From NCBI GenBank assembly GCA_946807835.1, contig OX327702.1, forward strand, positions 4,154,001 to 4,218,000: 64,000 bases of DNA, read 5' to 3'. Positions 60,684 to 64,000 of this stretch are shown here, in pieces (within the stretch, counting starts at the first letter, position 1; each line of letters opens with the position of its first letter). The notes under the pieces were generated by a model that made no database searches, had not been told where the DNA came from, and saw only the letters and a program-made list of their open reading frames with translations. Source of the DNA: Ailanthus altissimus. Lineage: Eukaryota; Streptophyta; Magnoliopsida; Sapindales; Simaroubaceae. The translations under genes were made by a program, and so were the position numbers.

Positions 60684-61450
60684 TGTGAGAATATTGATTG
60701 AAAATCATCGAGATATAATTTGGAGAGTAAGCCAAGTGTGTAGGGTGCTCACGGATGGAAGATAGACACAAAAGAAAGCGAAAAACAAAGAAGGGCGCAC
60801 TAGGCGCCAGCGTCGCGGCGACTAAGCGTGGGCGTCGCGGCGACTAGGCTTGGGCGTTGCGGCGACTAAGCGTGGGCGTCGTGGCACCCAATCCAGCAAT
60901 TGAGCGCTGCGGTGCTAGGCGTTGAGCGCCGCAGGGCTTAAATGGGCACGCCAGAGCAGCAGTAGTGAGAGCCCAACGCCGCGGCGCTGAAAATGAGAAC
61001 AGTATCCCGAAATAAGAAAACTTCCTTATTTTGTCTCTCACTTGTTTCAGGACTCCCTAATACGACTCCCACACATATAGGGTAAACCTAGGACATCCCA
61101 AAGCCTATATAAAGGCTATTAATTGGCTTGTAAACATAATCTTTGTGATAGGTTGAGAAATCTTAGTGATCATCAACAATTTTTGTGGTTATTTGTGAGA
61201 GAAAATTCTTAGAGTGACAGAGAATGTTATCTTTGTGATCTTTCTTGTAAAATGAATACTTTGTGAGTGCCTTTTGATTTATAATAAGAGAGGAGTGTGA
61301 TTTTGATCCATTATAGACGTAGGCAAGTTGCCGAACCACGTAATTCTTTGTGTGTTCTTCTTCTATCCTTTATCTCTTTATTCCATAATTTACTTGTTCT
61401 GTATATATTGCTCGGGTGATTTTACTTGTTTGTGTGCTTCTACTTCAACA
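60684..61450 (+). mobile_element. Solo LTR of a copia family (F)
   Basis: TGTGAGAATATTGATTG to CTTCTACTTCAACA (767 bp) with a perfect TSD TGGAT (60679-60683 and 61451-61455). It contains a GC-rich array (60795-60985: GGCGTCGCGGCGACTAAGCG-type units) and a TATA-like CTATATAAAGGC near 61105. Homologous in inverse orientation to 62841-63558. Confidence 0.93.
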
Positions 61451-61455
61451 TGGAT

Positions 61456-61760
61456 AATAATGCTTTAGATGAGCCATGGAATAAAAAATAATGTTGCAAC
61501 GAATGAAGTTTTTTAGTCGGGAAGTGTGTGTAGCATCCACATGTTGCTTTCATTATGGATTTCATTCAGGTCGAGTCCCGTTGCTTACAAGAAGCTTTTC
61601 AATGATTTTGACGTGACTTCTAGATTCTACCAAGGTTGGTCTACAAGGCATTATGATGATGAGCATCGATGAATCAACTATAATATGGATTTGGAAGGAG
61701 TAGCAGAGGTAGATTTTGATGTGGTGGAACTTTTCCCGGAGTCTCTAAATGAATCTGATT
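61456..61760 (+). pseudogene. Decayed coding-like relic, part 2
   Basis: After the solo LTR the frame gives NNALDEPWNKK, then FYQGWSTRHYDDEHR and DLEGVAEVDFDVVELFPES. The acidic end with a terminal stop suggests the C-terminus of a retroelement protein. Not recognised. Confidence 0.3.
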
Positions 61761-62068
61761 AGCTATATTTTACTTTCATACCTAGTTTTGGTGGTGTAAT
61801 GTATTTTGTACACGTTTTCATTGGTTATCAAAAAGAAAGAACTTAATAATTTTATCTTTCCTTCCTAAATTTAACTCGCTTTTATATTTTTTTGCACTTT
61901 TCAAAATAATGAGAATTTAATAAAACATAAAGAACATGTAATTGAATGTGAAAAAGCTAACAAGTTATCTGAATTTGAATTTTAACTATGGATAAAGTAT
62001 GCAACTCCTCTGTTGAGGATGCATATTTTATCCTTTGGAAGTATTTATTATTTGATGATGTTCTTTTA

Positions 62069-62188
62069 CTTTTACTACAAAGTGAATCCCTCTTGAAATA
62101 TGGAAGATCCTATAAGCTCAAACTTTAAGATTTAAAGTCCTTATGGAGGGATTCACTTTTGCTTTTACTACAAAGTGAATCCCTCTTT
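62069..62188. repeat. Short direct and inverted repeat cluster
   Basis: CTTTTACTACAAAGTGAATC occurs at 62069 and again at 62162, and the inverted GGAGGGATTCACTTTT lies at 62145-62160. The inverted copy can pair with either direct copy. Confidence 0.8.
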
Positions 62189-62447
62189 GGATTGTTGCTA
62201 TGCATTATGACTTTAGAGAGCCAATACAAAACTTGCCTCTAACTTCTAGGTTCTGCACCACTGAATTCTAGTTGTTGGCCTAAATGCCGATATATAAATC
62301 AGAGTTATGAGAATGGAGTTCTTAATGTGTTTCCTAACTTCTAGTATAGAATCCTAAAATTTTTATTGGATATTTGTTATATGTTAAGGCTTGCTTCCTA
62401 AGGGTGTGATAAACCTTACAACGAAAGCTTTGGCATTTTCTTTAAAT

Positions 62448-62840
62448 GGCTTGGATGCTATGACCCGTCTCCACTTGATAAAGCTTTATATCTTAAGTTT
62501 GGATATAGTTCTCTATATAAAAGAAGCTGGGGAATATTTTCCCAAGTTTTAGCTTGATGGCTTCTATAAAATACCTCCCTAACCCAGATGCTATAACCCG
62601 TCCTCACTTGATAAGGCTTTACTTCTTAAGTTTGGATATAATATTATGTATAGAGAAAGGCTGACAAGGTCTTCCCAAGTTTTACTCAATGGCCTCTACA
62701 AAATACCTTTATGGCACGGATACAGTGACCCAACGCTGCTTAATTGGGCCTTACTTCCTAAGGTTAGATATATTGCTTTATATAAAGGAAGCTCGATGAG
62801 GTCTTCTCAAGTTTTAGCTCGATGACCTCTATAGGGTATC
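62448..62840 (+). repeat. Tandem repeat, three units of about 130 bp
   Basis: Units start near 62448 (GGATGCTATGACCCGTCT), 62588 (GATGCTATAACCCGTCC) and 62717 (GGATACAGTGACCCAACG). Each runs through TTAAGTTTGGATAT and CCCAAGTTTTA-like blocks to a GGCCTCTACAAAATAC-like end. The third unit ends exactly where the family F LTR begins. Confidence 0.85.
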
Positions 62841-63558
62841 TGTTGAAGCAAAAGTACACAAATAAGCAAAATCACCCAAGCAATATATGCAGAACAAGTA
62901 ATTAAGGAATAAAGAGAGAAGGGGTAGAATAAGAACACACAAAGAATTACGCGGTTCGGCAACTTGTCTACATCTATGGCGGATCAAGATCATACTATTC
63001 TCTTATTATGAATCACAAGGCACTCATAAAGTATGCCTCTTACAAAAAGATCACAAAGAAAATTCTCTCAGTCACTCTAGGGATTTTCTCTCACAAAAAA
63101 CCACAAAGATTGATGATGATCACTAAGATTTCTCAACCTATCACAAAGATTGTACCTTTATCACAAAGATGTGTTTACAAGCCAATTGATAGCCTTTATA
63201 TAAGCTTTGGGACATCCTAGGTTTATCCTATACGTGTGGGAGTTGTATTAGGGAGTCCTGGAGCAAGTGGGAGATGAAATATAAAAATTTCCTTATTTCG
63301 GGATATTGTTCCCGTCTTCAGCGCCGCGGTGCTGGCATACCCGTCTGAGCACTGCAGCGTTCGTCGCCTGACACCGCGATGCTCAGTTACTGGATTAAGC
63401 GCTGCGGCGCCCACGCCTAGTTGCCGAGGCACTGGTGTTTGGTGTGCCCTTCTTCATTTTTTGCCTCCTTTCACATCCGTCTTCGATCCGTGCACACCCT
63501 ACGCATTTGGCTTACTCTCCAAATCATATCCCGATGATTTTCAATCAATATTCTCACA
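62841..63558 (-). repeat. 3' LTR of a copia element (family F)
   Basis: On the minus strand TGTGAGAATATTG to TTTTGCTTCAACA (718 bp). It is preceded on that strand by a polypurine tract AAGGAGGGGATT (complement of 63559-63570), so this is the 3' LTR of an element whose body lies to the right. It carries the eroded GC-rich array (about 63315-63430). Confidence 0.88.
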
Positions 63559-64000
63559 AATCCCCTCCTTGATTCAAAATCAACCACAAAGCAACTCGAT
63601 CTCTTATTTTCGCTTCTTTGGTCACCCTCACAAAGTAGCGACTCCGGTTAAGTTCTTGTATAGGACAAACTTAACCGAGGTCAGTGACTTAGTCAATATA
63701 TCAGCAGGGTTTTCAGATGACGCTATCTTTGTTAGACTAACTTCATCACTTAAAAAAATCTCTCAAATGTAATAGAGCCTCACATCAATGTGTTTCGACC
63801 TCTCGTGGAACACTTGATGCTTGTTTAGGTGTATAGCACTTTGGCTATCACAATATATACTGGTGTTCACATCTTTACTAGTCAATACCTCCGTACATAT
63901 GCCTTTTAACTACACGGTCTCCTTGATAGCTTCACCAACAGCTATGTACTCTACCTCTGTGGTAGAGAGTGCAACCACATGTTGTAGAACTAATCTCCAA
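63559..64000 (-). pseudogene. Copia RNase H C-terminal fragment (family F, runs off window)
   Basis: Minus-strand frames read HVVALSTTEVEYIAVGEAIK (about 63925-63985), IYCDSQSAIHLNKHQV (about 63810-63860), SKHIDVR and ENPADILTKSL, the usual copia RNase H motifs with the catalytic Glu and Asp visible. At least one in-frame stop and a frame change show decay. The rest of pol lies beyond base 64000. Confidence 0.85.

Noticed and set aside
60684..63558. A single large foldback transposon made of the two inverted F LTRs
   Set aside because: The left copy has its own perfect TSD (TGGAT) and the right copy has a polypurine tract and copia RNase H beyond it, so they are two separate insertions.
63329..63772. 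147-aa plus-strand ORF
   Set aside because: Runs across the copia 3' LTR border in antisense; chance frame through the GC-rich array.

Overview
This is an AT-rich piece of a plant nuclear genome, most likely from a eudicot. It is an intergenic repeat jungle rather than a gene-rich region. The evidence is direct: LTR retrotransposons of several families, many solo LTRs with 5-bp target-site duplications (TSDs), a plant L1-type LINE with an RNase H domain, a TNT1-94-type copia element, MULE and hAT relics and MITE-like foldbacks. No rRNA, tRNA, CRISPR or bacterial-style operon was seen. The species cannot be named from the sequence.

Layout. 1-1800 holds a minus-strand MULE transposase relic split by a hAT-like non-autonomous element. 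3545-5225 is a degenerate tandem array with a unit of about 61 bp, next to a decayed Ty3/gypsy gag (minus strand, 5226-5582 and 11085-11680). That relic is split by a solo LTR (family D, 5583-11084), which itself carries a solo LTR (family A, 8367-11079). 11681-15690 is a short non-autonomous LTR retrotransposon (family H), one LTR of which carries a 353-bp foldback MITE. About 16082-48072 is one plus-strand LINE of only about 5.8 kb that has been opened to 32 kb by five insertions: a family B solo LTR with two solo LTRs inside it, a complete family A LTR retrotransposon, a family E solo LTR, a TNT1-like copia with a family C solo LTR in its 5' LTR, and a second family B solo LTR. A second, minus-strand LINE relic (48770-49057 and 55171-55500) is split by a three-deep stack of solo LTRs (G > A > C). 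55500-60683 is mostly unrecognised AT-rich DNA with a tandem repeat tract and CACTA-like debris. The right edge has two inverted copies of a copia LTR (family F), the second attached to an RNase H fragment that runs off the window.

The key object is the family A element at 25482-35020. It has two 2,850-bp LTRs that differ at only about three positions, a perfect AACAA TSD, a tRNA-iMet-type primer binding site and a polypurine tract, but no gag-pol. Its 3.8-kb interior instead carries, antisense to the element, two uninterrupted ORFs with their own TATA boxes and polyadenylation signals: a LOG-family cytokinin riboside 5'-monophosphate phosphoribohydrolase (199 aa) and an unrecognised 397-aa protein. 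It therefore looks like a very young, non-autonomous retrotransposon that mobilises a cytokinin-activation gene together with an unknown partner. These two are the only ORFs in the window that look intact and plausibly functional; every other coding trace is a decayed transposable-element protein.
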